Of a stretch of DNA of 52,414 nt, positions 23,460 to 32,337 are shown piece by piece. A model generated the notes under the pieces. That model did no database searches. It saw nothing but the letters and a program-made list of their open reading frames with translations, and was not told the origin of the DNA. The position numbers and the translations under genes were made by a program. This stretch comes from Gammaproteobacteria bacterium (GTDB lineage: Bacteria > Pseudomonadota > Gammaproteobacteria > Pseudomonadales > Azotimanducaceae). The stretch lies in assembly GCA_002704225.1 (NCBI GenBank), contig PAFU01000048.1, positions 23,512-75,925 of the forward strand, read 5' to 3'. Position 1 is the first letter of the stretch. Every line of letters starts with the position of its first letter.

Positions 23460-24665
23460 TTAAATGATGCCCTGTTCTTTCATCTGAGCGATGTCTTGCG
23501 CACGATAACCGAGTTCAGCCAAGATCTCTTCACTGTGCTGCCCGAGTTCCGGCGCGGGGCCAGCCGGCCGAGTATGCAACCCTTCCACGTTGATCGGATG
23601 CTTGATCACCGAGGGCATGCCGACTTCGTCGGTCGGTTGAATCGCCATATGGTTGGCCACAACCTGAGGGTCGTTGGGCAGTTCATCAATACGCCCCACC
23701 AAGGCTACGGGTACTCCGGCTTCGGTCAAAGCCTGCATCCAGTAGGCTGAAGGCTGCGTAATCAGCACATCTCGCATTTCTTGGCCGAGTTGGTCGCCAT
23801 TTTCCACCCGTTGCTCAGCGGTAAGAAAACGTGGGTCAAGCAACAAATCGGGACGCCCCATGATCGTGAACAGCATGTCGACCTCTTCATCAGTGCGCAC
23901 CATGGAGAACTGTAGCCAACGCCCATCCGCCGCCTCGTACAGCAAGCGCGTAAAGAGATGATCAGCCAGATGATGGTACAGCGTGAAATCTGCTTCAGCG
24001 AAAACGCCCTGGGCGATACAGGATGCCGACCACATGCCATTCGCCAGTAACGAGGTATGAACGTGACTGCCCTTACCCGTCTGCTGCCGTTTGAACAGAG
24101 CGGTAAGGATCGATGCGTAGAGCGTTACAGACGTTGGGTGGTCGCCCATACCCGGCAGTGCCGGTGCTGGCGCTGCGCCGGGGGCGCGCACAAGATCCAT
24201 CAGGCCCGATCGAGACCAGTAGGCGACCAAGTCAAAGCCTTCTCGGTCTCGTTCTGGCCCTTGTTCACCGTAGGCCGTCAAGGAGGCATAAATCAGCTGA
24301 GGATTAATCGCTGCCAAATCCTCATAGGTCAGACCCCATTCTCGACGCATCGGGTGGGTGGTATTGGTGATGTAGATATCACACTCACTGACCATACGGC
24401 GCAATACGGCCCGACCCTCATCGGTTTTAAGATTGAGCGCAATTGAGCGCTTGTTGCGATTATCCATCTCCCAGGTGTAGTTGACGTCACTGGTGGGCGA
24501 CGACGCCATCATGGCAAAGTTTCGATAACCGTCGCCGGCGATGGGCGGCTCTACCTTGATCACTTGCGCGCCAAAGTCCGCCAAAATTGTGGCGGCTACC
24601 GGCGCGGCTATCCAGCTGCTCATGTCGATGACTTTCAAATCTGCAAACAGCAGTTCGTCGCTCAT
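23460..24665 (-). CDS. CaiB/BaiF family III CoA-transferase
   Basis: A 401-residue class III CoA-transferase, moving CoA between acyl groups. The N-terminus VIDMSSWIAAPVAATILADFGAQVIKVE is the conserved first part of the interlocked fold, and the catalytic aspartate is D175 in GMGDHP. The pattern is that of formyl-CoA or 2-methylacyl-CoA racemase/transferase relatives (AMACR, Frc, BaiF). A strong AGGGAGAG precedes the ATG. It would activate organic acids, such as branched or steroid-derived acids, fitting the many lipid-oxidation genes in this window. It lies 21 bases upstream of selD on the same strand, probably only a positional pairing. The substrate is not known; no acyl-CoA dehydrogenase adjoins it. 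Confidence 0.88.
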   Translation of the reverse strand: MSDELLFADLKVIDMSSWIAAPVAATILADFGAQVIKVEPPIAGDGYRNFAMMASSPTSDVNYTWEMDNRNKRSIALNLKTDEGRAVLRRMVSECDIYITNTTHPMRREWGLTYEDLAAINPQLIYASLTAYGEQGPERDREGFDLVAYWSRSGLMDLVRAPGAAPAPALPGMGDHPTSVTLYASILTALFKRQQTGKGSHVHTSLLANGMWSASCIAQGVFAEADFTLYHHLADHLFTRLLYEAADGRWLQFSMVRTDEEVDMLFTIMGRPDLLLDPRFLTAEQRVENGDQLGQEMRDVLITQPSAYWMQALTEAGVPVALVGRIDELPNDPQVVANHMAIQPTDEVGMPSVIKHPINVEGLHTRPAGPAPELGQHSEEILAELGYRAQDIAQMKEQGII

Positions 24666-24739
24666 TGCACCTCTCCCTTATCCTCTTCCTCTACATGCCG
24701 ATTGAGTCATGTATCCCCGCAAGCCCCTCTCTTCGGTTC

Positions 24740-25240
24740 CTAACCTTCCAGCACGGAATTCCACTCAGCAACCTGCTCGACACTGGCCAGTAATCCCTCG
24801 GTATCGCCTTCAACGGTCACACTGACAATGTGATCCCCTTGGCCAATGGCGTTCACCACGGCCTGATCGTCATCGCCTTCAACGGCACCGAAAATGGTAT
24901 GGGCGTCATCCAGCCAAGGTGTTGGCACATGTGTAATGAAAAACTGGGACCCGTTGGTACCCGGCCCCGCATTTGCCATGGAGAACTTTCCGGGAGCATC
25001 GTGCCGCAAACTGTCTACGAATTCGTCAGCAAAACGGTAGCCGGGGCCGCCGGTACCAGTACCCTGCGGGCAACCGCCTTGAATCATGAAATCCTCGATA
25101 ACGCGGTGAAAGGACAAACCGTCGTAGAAGCCTCGCTGCGCCAAGTTGACAAAGTTAGCCACGGTCATGGGCGTTTCATCCGGATATAGATTCAAACGAA
25201 TCGTGCCTTTGTTGGTTTCCATTACTGCTACTAAAGACAT
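24740..25240 (-). CDS. Cyclophilin-type peptidyl-prolyl cis-trans isomerase
   Basis: A 166-residue cytoplasmic cyclophilin that speeds proline isomerisation in folding proteins. ATG 25240 is chosen because AGGAGAG stands 5 bases upstream; a longer frame from 25258 has no signal. The catalytic features are [13 protein letters not shown] (about 47-59; the Arg, Phe and Gln) and [17 protein letters not shown] (about 88-104). The [11 protein letters not shown] loop is of the type found in bacterial single-domain cyclophilins. It has no signal peptide. The gene stands alone between the CoA-transferase and the alpha/beta hydrolase genes. Confidence 0.92.
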   Translation of the reverse strand: MSLVAVMETNKGTIRLNLYPDETPMTVANFVNLAQRGFYDGLSFHRVIEDFMIQGGCPQGTGTGGPGYRFADEFVDSLRHDAPGKFSMANAGPGTNGSQFFITHVPTPWLDDAHTIFGAVEGDDDQAVVNAIGQGDHIVSVTVEGDTEGLLASVEQVAEWNSVLEG

Positions 25241-25374
25241 GATCTCTCCTAATGTCATCGTGAAAAATATGGTGTGAATCTCGGCAGTGATCGTGCCGTC
25301 GTCCAGCGCCTCACCTTATACCAGTGACGATCCTGAGGCACCCTAAACCGCCGCTATGAGCAGTCTTGTATGCA

Positions 25375-26097
25375 CTAAAGGTGAGCATGGAAGAATGCAA
25401 CGAGGCGATCTGCGGCAAGTTCGAGGTCAGGAGACGCCTTCCATTCGTGAATGCGGTCCGCCTGAGGCTGCAGTTCGGCCAAGCGCTGAGACGATGCGGC
25501 CGGATGGTAGGTATCGGCGCCATCCAAGATCAGCATGGGCCTGTCAAGTTGTTGCACGTCTGACTCCGTCATACACATAAAGGTGAGATCGTTTTCAAAC
25601 ATGCGTCTGCGCAAACCGAGCAAAGCCTCCGACCCGTAACGCTGGGGGTCTGATTGGTGCAACGAGTCCGCCCAGCCATCAAACATGGCTAAAAATTCTT
25701 GTCGGTTATTGTCCCGACCGATGGTTTGCATGACCACGCTGGCGACTACCCGCTCCGGCGCCAGCTTGATCAGGTTCAGAATGTACGGTCCACCGATACA
25801 CATACCCACCACGGCAAAGCGCTCAAGCCCCAAATGGGTCATCAAGTCGAGTTGGTCTCGAGTATAGGTATCCCAGTCATGTCCGCTCTCAATAGGACCA
25901 GACGACTCGCCTGCATTGCGTTGATCCATTGCAATCACCTGAAAGTGAGGGCTCAGTAATGCCACTGGATTCAACGGGCTGTTCTGCCACATACCACGCT
26001 CAGAGCGCAGACCACCCGGTGCAATCAACAATATCGGGAACCCTGAACCGTGTACCTCGTAGGCTAGGCGAGTGTCGCCGTTGACGTATTCCATCAT
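25375..26097 (-). CDS. Alpha/beta hydrolase with cysteine nucleophile
   Basis: A 240-residue alpha/beta hydrolase. ATG 26097 (or 26094 directly after) has AAGGAG about 7-9 bases upstream, so the longer frame from 26133 is not used. The nucleophile elbow reads G-M-C100-I-G-G, with Cys where most relatives have Ser; this is the arrangement of dienelactone hydrolase and some related hydrolases. The acid is likely the Asp in LILDGADTYHP. The general outline (GGLRSERGMW cap start, DQRNAGES) is that of the epoxide/ester hydrolase superfamily. Substrate is unknown. The gene follows the P450 gene but is cut off from it by a strong intrinsic terminator at 26134. Confidence 0.8.
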   Translation of the reverse strand: MMEYVNGDTRLAYEVHGSGFPILLIAPGGLRSERGMWQNSPLNPVALLSPHFQVIAMDQRNAGESSGPIESGHDWDTYTRDQLDLMTHLGLERFAVVGMCIGGPYILNLIKLAPERVVASVVMQTIGRDNNRQEFLAMFDGWADSLHQSDPQRYGSEALLGLRRRMFENDLTFMCMTESDVQQLDRPMLILDGADTYHPAASSQRLAELQPQADRIHEWKASPDLELAADRLVAFFHAHL

Positions 26098-26133
26098 GAT
26101 CTTCTCCTTTCCGTCAGGGTAATTGTCGCGCAC

Positions 26134-26158
26134 AAAAAAGCCAGCTCGAAAGCTGGCT
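26134..26158 (-). terminator. Intrinsic terminator after the P450 gene
   Basis: On the minus strand an 8-bp perfect stem (AGCCAGCT with AGCTGGCT, 26139-26146 and 26151-26158) with a four-base loop is followed by a run of six T residues (complement of 26134-26139). This is a classical rho-independent terminator placed 21 bases after the P450 stop. Confidence 0.9.
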
Positions 26159-26178
26159 CTACATCCTCTAGTGATCGC

Positions 26179-27423
26179 TTAGTGTGGGTGCAGTACCACC
26201 TGCATTTCGGTGTAGCCGTGCACAAAGTTCGACGGTACCAGCGTTGGTTCGCCAATGACTTCAACCATATGGAAGCGCTTCTGCACCTCTTCCCACAGCA
26301 CCCGAAGTTGCATTTCAGCCAAACGATTCCCCATACAGCGATGTACGCCAAAGCCAAATGACAGATGCTGACGCGCACGATCACGGTCGATAATGAATTC
26401 ATTGGGGCGATCGATCGATCGCTCATCGCGATTGCCCGACAGGTACCACATCACAACTTTATCGCCGGCCTTAATCGTTTGGCCATCCAATACGTAATCT
26501 TTGTTGGCGATGCGACGCATATGCGCTAGCGGTGTTTGCCAGCGAATAATTTCTGACACCATGTTCGGAATCACACTGGGGTTATTCCGCAGCTTGGCGT
26601 ATTCACCGGGGTTTTGATTAAGCGCCCACACGCCTCCCGTCATGGAGTTTCGTGTGGTGTCATTGCCTCCCACGATCAGCAAGATGAGATTACCGAGGAA
26701 TTCTTGGGGTGACATATTCTTCGTGGCTTCTCCATGCGCAAGCATCGACACTAAATCGGTACCCTCGCCTTTTTCAGCGCGTTCGTGCCACAGACCCATG
26801 AAGTATTCCAAACATTCGTAGAGTTCCGCCTGACGCGCTTCCTCGCTTTCGACGATGCCAGATTCTTCATCCCCCGTCGCCACATCAGACCAACGGGTCA
26901 GCTTGCGTCGATCCTCAAAAGGAAAGTCGAATAACGTCGCCAACATCTGTGTGGTCAGTTCAATAGACACGCGATCCACCCAATCAAACTGTTCACCTAC
27001 GGGCAAACTGTCCAGCACCGTTTGCGTACGACCGCGGATGGTTTCTTCCATAAGCTTCAGATTTGCTGGAGCCACCGAACCTTGTACCGTTTTGCGCTGC
27101 TCGTCGTGAACCGGCGGATCCATGGCGATGAACATTGGCAAAGGAAAATCTTCCTCTGGTTCGACGATGGTGATCGCCGGTTCGGAAGAAAAGTCCTGCC
27201 AGTTACCGTCGATCTCCATAATGTCTTTGAATCGAGTGACCGACCAGTAAGGACCGAACTCGGAATCTTTGCAGTAATGCACCGGGGCCTCGTCTCGCAA
27301 TCTGTCGAAGAACGCCATTTTTTTGTCTTCAATCCAGATGCTTCGCTGGGAGACGTCAATGTCTTCGATGGCCAGTTCTTGCGGATCGAAATCCGCCATA
27401 TTCAAGGTCGGTGCTTCACTCAT
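26179..27423 (-). CDS. CYP153-type cytochrome P450 (alkane/fatty acid terminal hydroxylase)
   Basis: A 414-residue soluble bacterial P450. The haem-binding loop FGFGVHRC363MG, the ExxR pair E291/R294, and the oxygen-activating I-helix GGNDTTRNS (252-260) are all present. The pattern GPYWSVTRFKDIM, FPLPMFIAMDPP, FDWVDRVSIELTTQML and SEIIRWQTPLAHMRR closely matches CYP153 enzymes, which hydroxylate the terminal carbon of medium-chain alkanes, fatty acids or cyclic and terpene compounds. It follows the ferredoxin gene with a TAATG overlap, and the ferredoxin is its likely electron donor. No ferredoxin reductase gene is found nearby, so that must be shared from elsewhere. Translation is likely coupled to the ferredoxin. 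The exact substrate is not known. Confidence 0.93.
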   Translation of the reverse strand: MSEAPTLNMADFDPQELAIEDIDVSQRSIWIEDKKMAFFDRLRDEAPVHYCKDSEFGPYWSVTRFKDIMEIDGNWQDFSSEPAITIVEPEEDFPLPMFIAMDPPVHDEQRKTVQGSVAPANLKLMEETIRGRTQTVLDSLPVGEQFDWVDRVSIELTTQMLATLFDFPFEDRRKLTRWSDVATGDEESGIVESEEARQAELYECLEYFMGLWHERAEKGEGTDLVSMLAHGEATKNMSPQEFLGNLILLIVGGNDTTRNSMTGGVWALNQNPGEYAKLRNNPSVIPNMVSEIIRWQTPLAHMRRIANKDYVLDGQTIKAGDKVVMWYLSGNRDERSIDRPNEFIIDRDRARQHLSFGFGVHRCMGNRLAEMQLRVLWEEVQKRFHMVEVIGEPTLVPSNFVHGYTEMQVVLHPH

Positions 27424-27743
27424 TAGAATTGGAACTCCGGAAGGTCTACGATTAAGCCGTCCAGATCGTCACTAACGGTCATTTGACAGGACAGCCGTGA
27501 ATTTGAAGCGCGTTCAGGGTTCAGGTCTAGCATGGAATCTTCTGATTCGTTCGGGCCGCCTGCCTTTGCTACCCAGTCGTTGTTCACCATGACGTGGCAG
27601 GTGGCACAAGAACACTCACCGCCACAGTCGGCATCAATGCCGGGTACCAAGTTGTCCATAGCCGCCTGCATAACAGATTGGCCAACTTCTGCGTCAACTG
27701 TGTGTTGCGTCCCATTGTGTTCAATAAACGTAATCTTCGGCAT
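27423..27743 (-). CDS. Putidaredoxin-type [2Fe-2S] ferredoxin
   Basis: A 106-residue ferredoxin of the adrenodoxin/putidaredoxin type. Cysteine ligands are C40-x5-C46-x2-C49 and C86, with an extra C44. It should pass electrons from a ferredoxin reductase to the neighbouring P450. AAGGAG sits 8 bases before the ATG. The stop codon TAA overlaps the P450 start (TAATG), so both genes are in one transcript, likely initiated in the 170-base region upstream. The acidic surface patch EDSMLDL (residues 68-74) fits P450 docking. Confidence 0.95.
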   Translation of the reverse strand: MPKITFIEHNGTQHTVDAEVGQSVMQAAMDNLVPGIDADCGGECSCATCHVMVNNDWVAKAGGPNESEDSMLDLNPERASNSRLSCQMTVSDDLDGLIVDLPEFQF

Positions 27744-27913
27744 CCAACCGCTCCTTTAAGTGTGTGTATAACCCCGAGGTCAATTTAGCGAAAGTCAGGG
27801 AGCACAACAACACTCCTGAGACTCCTAGGTCGATTAATCCACCGAGAAATTAGACACACGAAACCGTGATCCAAAGCGTACTTCGATTTGCGGGCCAGTC
27901 AACGCTGCCCCGC

Positions 27914-28177
27914 CTAAGAAATTGACGACCCATCGCCGATTTCATTAATTTGCCGGGCCAGCGAGACATCTTTTTCCGTCACCACGTTGCCCGCGTCGTG
28001 GCTGGTCAGCCCAATGTGCACCGTGTTGTAGACGTTTGACCAATTGGGATGATGATCCGCTTGTTCTGCGAGCAACGCGACTCGGGTCATGAAGCCGAAG
28101 GCCTCGGAAAAATCGGTGAAACTCCATTCTCTGCTGAGCATATCGTTCTCGTGGGTCCATCCGTCCGGTATCTTCAT
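27914..28177 (-). CDS. phhB: Pterin-4a-carbinolamine dehydratase
   Basis: An 87-residue short-type pterin-4a-carbinolamine dehydratase. The signature A-E-Q-A-D-HHP-x5-YN-x-V is present at about residues 37-53, and the first helix starts with FTDFSEAFGFMTRVA. These proteins recycle the tetrahydrobiopterin-type cofactor after aromatic amino-acid hydroxylation and can act as a small regulator. GGGG lies about 5 bases before the ATG, and no in-frame start is nearer upstream. No phenylalanine hydroxylase gene is in the window. Its 171 bases of downstream spacing to the ferredoxin gene hold a likely promoter for that operon, but no box was clear by eye. Confidence 0.88.
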   Translation of the reverse strand: MKIPDGWTHENDMLSREWSFTDFSEAFGFMTRVALLAEQADHHPNWSNVYNTVHIGLTSHDAGNVVTEKDVSLARQINEIGDGSSIS

Positions 28178-28304
28178 ATCGCCCCATTTCCATTGCTGCT
28201 ATCACTAATACAGCACGGCGCCGGCCAGTGCTTCCCAGAACACCTCAGACTGAAGTACCGTATGAATTGAATCAACCGTCTTCCGTCATCGCAGTGAGAT
28301 CCGC

Positions 28305-29312
28305 ATGCCCATCACCACCCACAGAACCAGCAGCACACGCCACAGCACCTTTTATCGGGCCTGCGGTCCCGCAGACGGCCCACTTGTGATCATGACCCAT
28401 GGCTGGCCGGAACTGTCCATCAGCTGGAGGCACCAACTGGTGTTTCTCGGCAACCTGGGTTACCGGGCCATCGCACCAGATATGCGGGGTTACGGAGGCT
28501 CGTCTCTCTACGATACGAAAGGCGCCTATGCGCAGACCGAGATCGTGCAGGACATGATTGAACTCATAGACAGTCTAGGACGGGAAAAAGCGGTTTGGAT
28601 TGGTCACGACTGGGGCTCGCCGGTGGCATGGAATGTCGCCCTGCACCACCCCGATCGGGTGAGCGCGGTCGCCAGTCTTTGCGTGCCCTACGGCTTTTCA
28701 GGGCACCCGGCCAGCTTGGAGTACAGTATCAACCGTGACCTCTATCCTGTTGACCAATATCCGGTAGGCCAGTGGGATTACCAGTTGCACTATTACGAAG
28801 ACTTCGACGCGGCCCAGCAAGAGATGGAGCAAAATCCCGAACGAGTCGTCAAACTCCTGTTCCGCAAAGGTGATCCCGCCGGCCAGGGTCAGCCCAGCGC
28901 CACCGCTTCTACGCGCGAAAATGGCGGATGGTTCCCTTCAGCTGGTGTACCCGATATGCCTATCGATACAGACGTTGTAACACCCGAAGACATCTCGATT
29001 TATGCCAAGCATTTGAACGAAAACGGTTTCTTTGGCCCAACAGCTTGGTATGTCAATGGTGATGCGAATCAAGCCTATATGGACAGCGCAGCGGATCGCA
29101 CCTTGTCCATGCCGGTGCTCTTCGTGCATGCAACCTATGACTATGTCTGCGACACCACGACCACCGGATTTGCCGACCCGATGCGAGCCCTGTGTCCTAA
29201 CTTAACCGAGGAGCGCTTGGCCTGTGGGCACTGGATGGCTCAGGAAAAACCTGCGGAACTCAACGCTGTACTCGAGCGCTGGTTAACGGACGTCGCCGAC
29301 TATCCGGCCTGA
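28305..29312 (+). CDS. Epoxide hydrolase-like alpha/beta hydrolase
   Basis: A 335-residue alpha/beta hydrolase of epoxide hydrolase type, predicted to open epoxides to diols via an aspartyl ester. The oxyanion motif HGWPE is at 32-36, the segment DMRGYGGSS at 59-67 and the nucleophile GHD102WG at 100-104. A tyrosine and the final His lie in the cap and C-terminal lobe (CGHWMAQEKP near the end). The CYP153 P450 and other monooxygenases nearby can yield epoxides, so a detoxifying role is plausible. The frame ends 13 bases past the end of the convergent esterase gene at 29300. No signal peptide, so cytoplasmic. Confidence 0.88.
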   Translation: MPITTHRTSSTRHSTFYRACGPADGPLVIMTHGWPELSISWRHQLVFLGNLGYRAIAPDMRGYGGSSLYDTKGAYAQTEIVQDMIELIDSLGREKAVWIGHDWGSPVAWNVALHHPDRVSAVASLCVPYGFSGHPASLEYSINRDLYPVDQYPVGQWDYQLHYYEDFDAAQQEMEQNPERVVKLLFRKGDPAGQGQPSATASTRENGGWFPSAGVPDMPIDTDVVTPEDISIYAKHLNENGFFGPTAWYVNGDANQAYMDSAADRTLSMPVLFVHATYDYVCDTTTTGFADPMRALCPNLTEERLACGHWMAQEKPAELNAVLERWLTDVADYPA

Positions 29313-30241
29313 ACGCCAAGCGCCTTGCCAAGCGCCAAGAGATGGTCGGCAACATACCGTTTGCCTAAGGACGTGCCGGGCAACACCTGAAAGGCATGAC
29401 AGGCCCCTGGCAGCACCACCAACTCGGTAGGCACCCCGGCAGCCAGCAAACGCTGGGCGTATTCGATGTTCTCGTCACGAAACAGGTCCAGCGCGACCGT
29501 GAACATCCACGTCGGGGGTAAGCCCTCAACACTGACTACTCTTGCCGGTACATAGGGTGCTTCTGCGGGGTGATCCCCGAGATAACAGGACCAGCCGAAC
29601 TCATTGCTTTTTCGCGTCCATACAAATTCACCGACCAAGGGGTCGCCGGGTGCAGATTCCGAGCCAGTCAAATTGTCGAGCATGGGATAGGTCAAATGCT
29701 GGTGGCAGACTGCGTAGTCTCCGGCATCCCGGGCGCGAATCGCCAAGGCCGCAGCGAGGCCACCCCCAGCGCTCTCACCGCCAATGGCGATACGATCTCT
29801 ATCGACCCCCAGCCGCTGCGCTTCATCGTGCAGCCAAGCCAGCGCCGCATAACAATCATCCAAAGGCGCGGGAACCGGGTGCTCTGGTGCCAGTCGATAC
29901 CCGACGGCGAGTACAGTAATGCCCAACTGTGAGGCAATTAACGTATTCATGGGGTCCGAGCGCTCCATCTGCCCAGCAACGTAACCACCGCCATGAATGT
30001 GTAGGTAAGCGGCTTCGGCTTTCCGCACCTTCGGGGTGTAGAGCAGGCAAGGTACATCCTGATCGGCACCCGAAATCGTGACCGATTCACGCCGAACCCC
30101 TGCTGCCTCGGCGTCCCCGAGGGTTGTCGCTGCAGCGCCTGCACGACGGAATTTATCCAAATTTTCCCGAGTAAAGTTGAAAGCAGGGATCTGCTGCAAA
30201 ATCGGTAGCAGTTCAGGATCAAGCAAATGTTCGGTGCTCAT
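29300..30241 (-). CDS. Hormone-sensitive-lipase family esterase
   Basis: A 313-residue carboxylesterase of the HSL (bacterial family IV) type. The oxyanion motif HGGG is at 83-86, the linking YRLAPEHPVPA at 115-125, and the nucleophile S157 in GGESAGGG (154-161). The Asp and His of the triad lie in the last 90 residues (DLFRDENIEYAQR and GACHAFQV). Start ATG 30241 has GGGAGAG upstream. It hydrolyses short- to medium-chain acyl esters in the cytoplasm. It could act on the ester products of the Baeyer-Villiger enzyme in this window, but the distance makes that speculative. Its end overlaps the epoxide hydrolase gene by 13 bases. Confidence 0.9.
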   Translation of the reverse strand: MSTEHLLDPELLPILQQIPAFNFTRENLDKFRRAGAAATTLGDAEAAGVRRESVTISGADQDVPCLLYTPKVRKAEAAYLHIHGGGYVAGQMERSDPMNTLIASQLGITVLAVGYRLAPEHPVPAPLDDCYAALAWLHDEAQRLGVDRDRIAIGGESAGGGLAAALAIRARDAGDYAVCHQHLTYPMLDNLTGSESAPGDPLVGEFVWTRKSNEFGWSCYLGDHPAEAPYVPARVVSVEGLPPTWMFTVALDLFRDENIEYAQRLLAAGVPTELVVLPGACHAFQVLPGTSLGKRYVADHLLALGKALGVQAG

Positions 30242-30327
30242 ATGAGTCTCTCCCTAGGCAACACCCTACTATGCCGAACGGATTCGAAAACCTCGAGCGC
30301 TCATATCACTGCGATCGGTGCCATCTG

Positions 30328-32247
30328 CTAACCCACTTGCTCTTGCACTGCCCGCCATGCCGCGTCGAAGGCTGCGTCCATGAGAGCAATGGCCTGCGAG
30401 TCTGAGTTAGCAATGGAAATACGTCCAAATTGTGCTCGACCGATTTCGTGAGGTGCCTTTCCCTCCTCCCATTCTGGATCGTCTAGCGCAAGATACGGAT
30501 AGGCATAACCGTGCGGAATGCGATTTACCGTAATGGCCTGAATGTCTGTCTCGTGATTAAAACCAAACTGGCCGAGCAGACTCTGCAGTTGGTCTCGCAC
30601 CTGCTGTTCGTAAGTTTCGAATGGCGTCATATAAATCTGCTGACGCCCCATTCGGAGTTGATCTCGACCGGAGCCGGATTGTTTCGATCCGGTCATCGGC
30701 GAATGCATCATAAACACCACCATGGGGTCGTCGGCGTTGCGCGGGGGTTCGTATCCGCCTATCGACACCGTCGGTGCTGTACTGACCCACTGAAACGGAT
30801 CGTAAGGACACTGCATCAGGCTTGCACCCAACTGCTCGTATGCCCGCCCGTTGGCAAGCAGCACATTGGCATAAACAAATGGCGTCCGGACACCGTAGCG
30901 TAACGCCTGCTGTTGTGACTGGGGTAACTCAGGGCAGAGATGCGGAATGATGTTGTTGTTACAGGCCAGCACGCAGTGTTCGGCGGTCACCCGTCTGGCT
31001 TGGCCCCTTTGCGGCTGCCCTCCTGTAGCAACTTCGACATAATCCACTTCGAGCCCGTCGCCCTGTTCTCGTACACCAACCACTGTGCTGTTCAGACGCA
31101 TTCGCGTGGTGTTTTCGACGCGGTCAAGGGCCGCATAGTCAAAACGGCTGGCCACGACATCATCAGGACCCTGCATATCTGGCGCGACAGCGGGAATCAG
31201 GTTTTGCACCAACAACCGGGCAACTGACGCGTTGCCATCTGGGAACATTTGGACGTTGACCAAGCTGTCAACGAAGGTTCCCCCAGCAAAGGCAACCGAA
31301 CGCCCGATCCAGCCCATTGAGCGAATACCACTTGCACCGTATCCAATCGCTTCCAGCACCGTCAAATTCCACCCGGACATTCCCGTGAGATGCACGATGA
31401 TGGCGTTAAGTAACGGCAACGTGGTGTCGGCAAGCCCGACTTTTTCGAGCAAGAACTGGTTGTAGCTGACGTTGTTTATGTAACGCCACTTCTCGCGGAT
31501 GGACAGGCCATCCAAGAAGTCACGGCCACCACCAAAGAAGGCGATCAAACGCTCTTTTTCGTCAGCGGCAATGGGTAGCGTTTGTACCGCTTCCTCATAA
31601 CCCTCGCCGGCAAACATGACACCATTCCAATTGCCTGCCATGGTGAAATGCCCATCCGGCCCGGGAATGGCGACCCCATTGTTGGCGTCGAGACGGCCCG
31701 CCAAGGCCAAGCCATCCGGAGTTTGTGCCGCCATCTTGGTAAGAAATGCCTCATCAATACCAATGCCCACCAATAAGTCGCCCGCCTCAGAGCTGTAGTT
31801 GCTGGGGTTTTCGAGGTTTTGAGCGCCCCCCAGACTTAGCACCATGCGCCCTTCGTGATGAAACTCGTTGCGCTTTGCGTGACCGCCAAAATCGTCATGG
31901 TTGTCTAACAGTAGGATACGAGCCTCAGGCCCCTTGAGCTGACGAAAATACCAAGCTGCCGCCAGACCACTCATGCCAGCGCCCACGACAACCAAGTCGT
32001 AATGTTCCTCCAGCGCCTCATAAGACGTCGGTTTAACCCCACGCCAAGCCAGATCATGGGCCACCTCAAAGGAACCATCGTGACTCCCCCGCATACCCGT
32101 TTGAGTTGGCGGATAGTAGGCTCCTGCGGTTTGGGGGCGAGCGGCATCGGCAGGGGTTTGCGTCGTCCCCAAGGCAGGTAGCATCAAGCCACCGGCCCCG
32201 ACGGCAATACCGTTTAACAGATCTCGACGAGTGATGTTTGACGCCAT
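30328..32247 (-). CDS. Tat-exported FAD-dependent oxidoreductase
   Basis: A 639-residue flavoprotein. The N-terminus TRRDLLNGIAVGAGGLMLPA is a twin-arginine signal, so it is exported folded to the periplasm. The Rossmann motif LVVVGAGMSGLAAAWY (85-100) and an early DNHDDFGGHA segment show an FAD-binding amine-oxidase-like domain, about 550 residues long. The remaining sequence is unlike any enzyme I can name, so the substrate (amine, sterol or other reduced carbon) is open. GGAG lies 8 bases before the ATG. It is divergent from a TetR gene with a perfect inverted repeat in between, so it is probably the regulated target. Exported FAD oxidoreductases of this kind are common in marine gammaproteobacteria, but their roles are unproven. 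Confidence 0.85.
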   Translation of the reverse strand: MASNITRRDLLNGIAVGAGGLMLPALGTTQTPADAARPQTAGAYYPPTQTGMRGSHDGSFEVAHDLAWRGVKPTSYEALEEHYDLVVVGAGMSGLAAAWYFRQLKGPEARILLLDNHDDFGGHAKRNEFHHEGRMVLSLGGAQNLENPSNYSSEAGDLLVGIGIDEAFLTKMAAQTPDGLALAGRLDANNGVAIPGPDGHFTMAGNWNGVMFAGEGYEEAVQTLPIAADEKERLIAFFGGGRDFLDGLSIREKWRYINNVSYNQFLLEKVGLADTTLPLLNAIIVHLTGMSGWNLTVLEAIGYGASGIRSMGWIGRSVAFAGGTFVDSLVNVQMFPDGNASVARLLVQNLIPAVAPDMQGPDDVVASRFDYAALDRVENTTRMRLNSTVVGVREQGDGLEVDYVEVATGGQPQRGQARRVTAEHCVLACNNNIIPHLCPELPQSQQQALRYGVRTPFVYANVLLANGRAYEQLGASLMQCPYDPFQWVSTAPTVSIGGYEPPRNADDPMVVFMMHSPMTGSKQSGSGRDQLRMGRQQIYMTPFETYEQQVRDQLQSLLGQFGFNHETDIQAITVNRIPHGYAYPYLALDDPEWEEGKAPHEIGRAQFGRISIANSDSQAIALMDAAFDAAWRAVQEQVG

Positions 32248-32274
32248 CAGAACTTCTCCACTGTTGATACGTTA

Positions 32275-32322
32275 TTTGACATGTCACTCGACAGGCTGCA
32301 ACATGTCGAGTGACATGTCAAA
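32275..32322. promoter_or_regulatory. Perfect 19-bp inverted repeat, likely TetR operator
   Basis: Two arms, 32275-32293 and 32304-32322, are perfect 19-bp reverse complements with a 10-base spacer. Each arm itself contains the 10-bp palindrome TGACATGTCA, so the site can be read as two operators. TTGACA hexamers lie in both arms in opposite directions, so a bound repressor would cover both divergent promoters. It lies between the FAD oxidoreductase and the tetR gene. Confidence 0.8.
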
Positions 32323-32337
32323 CACGAAGAACTCACG

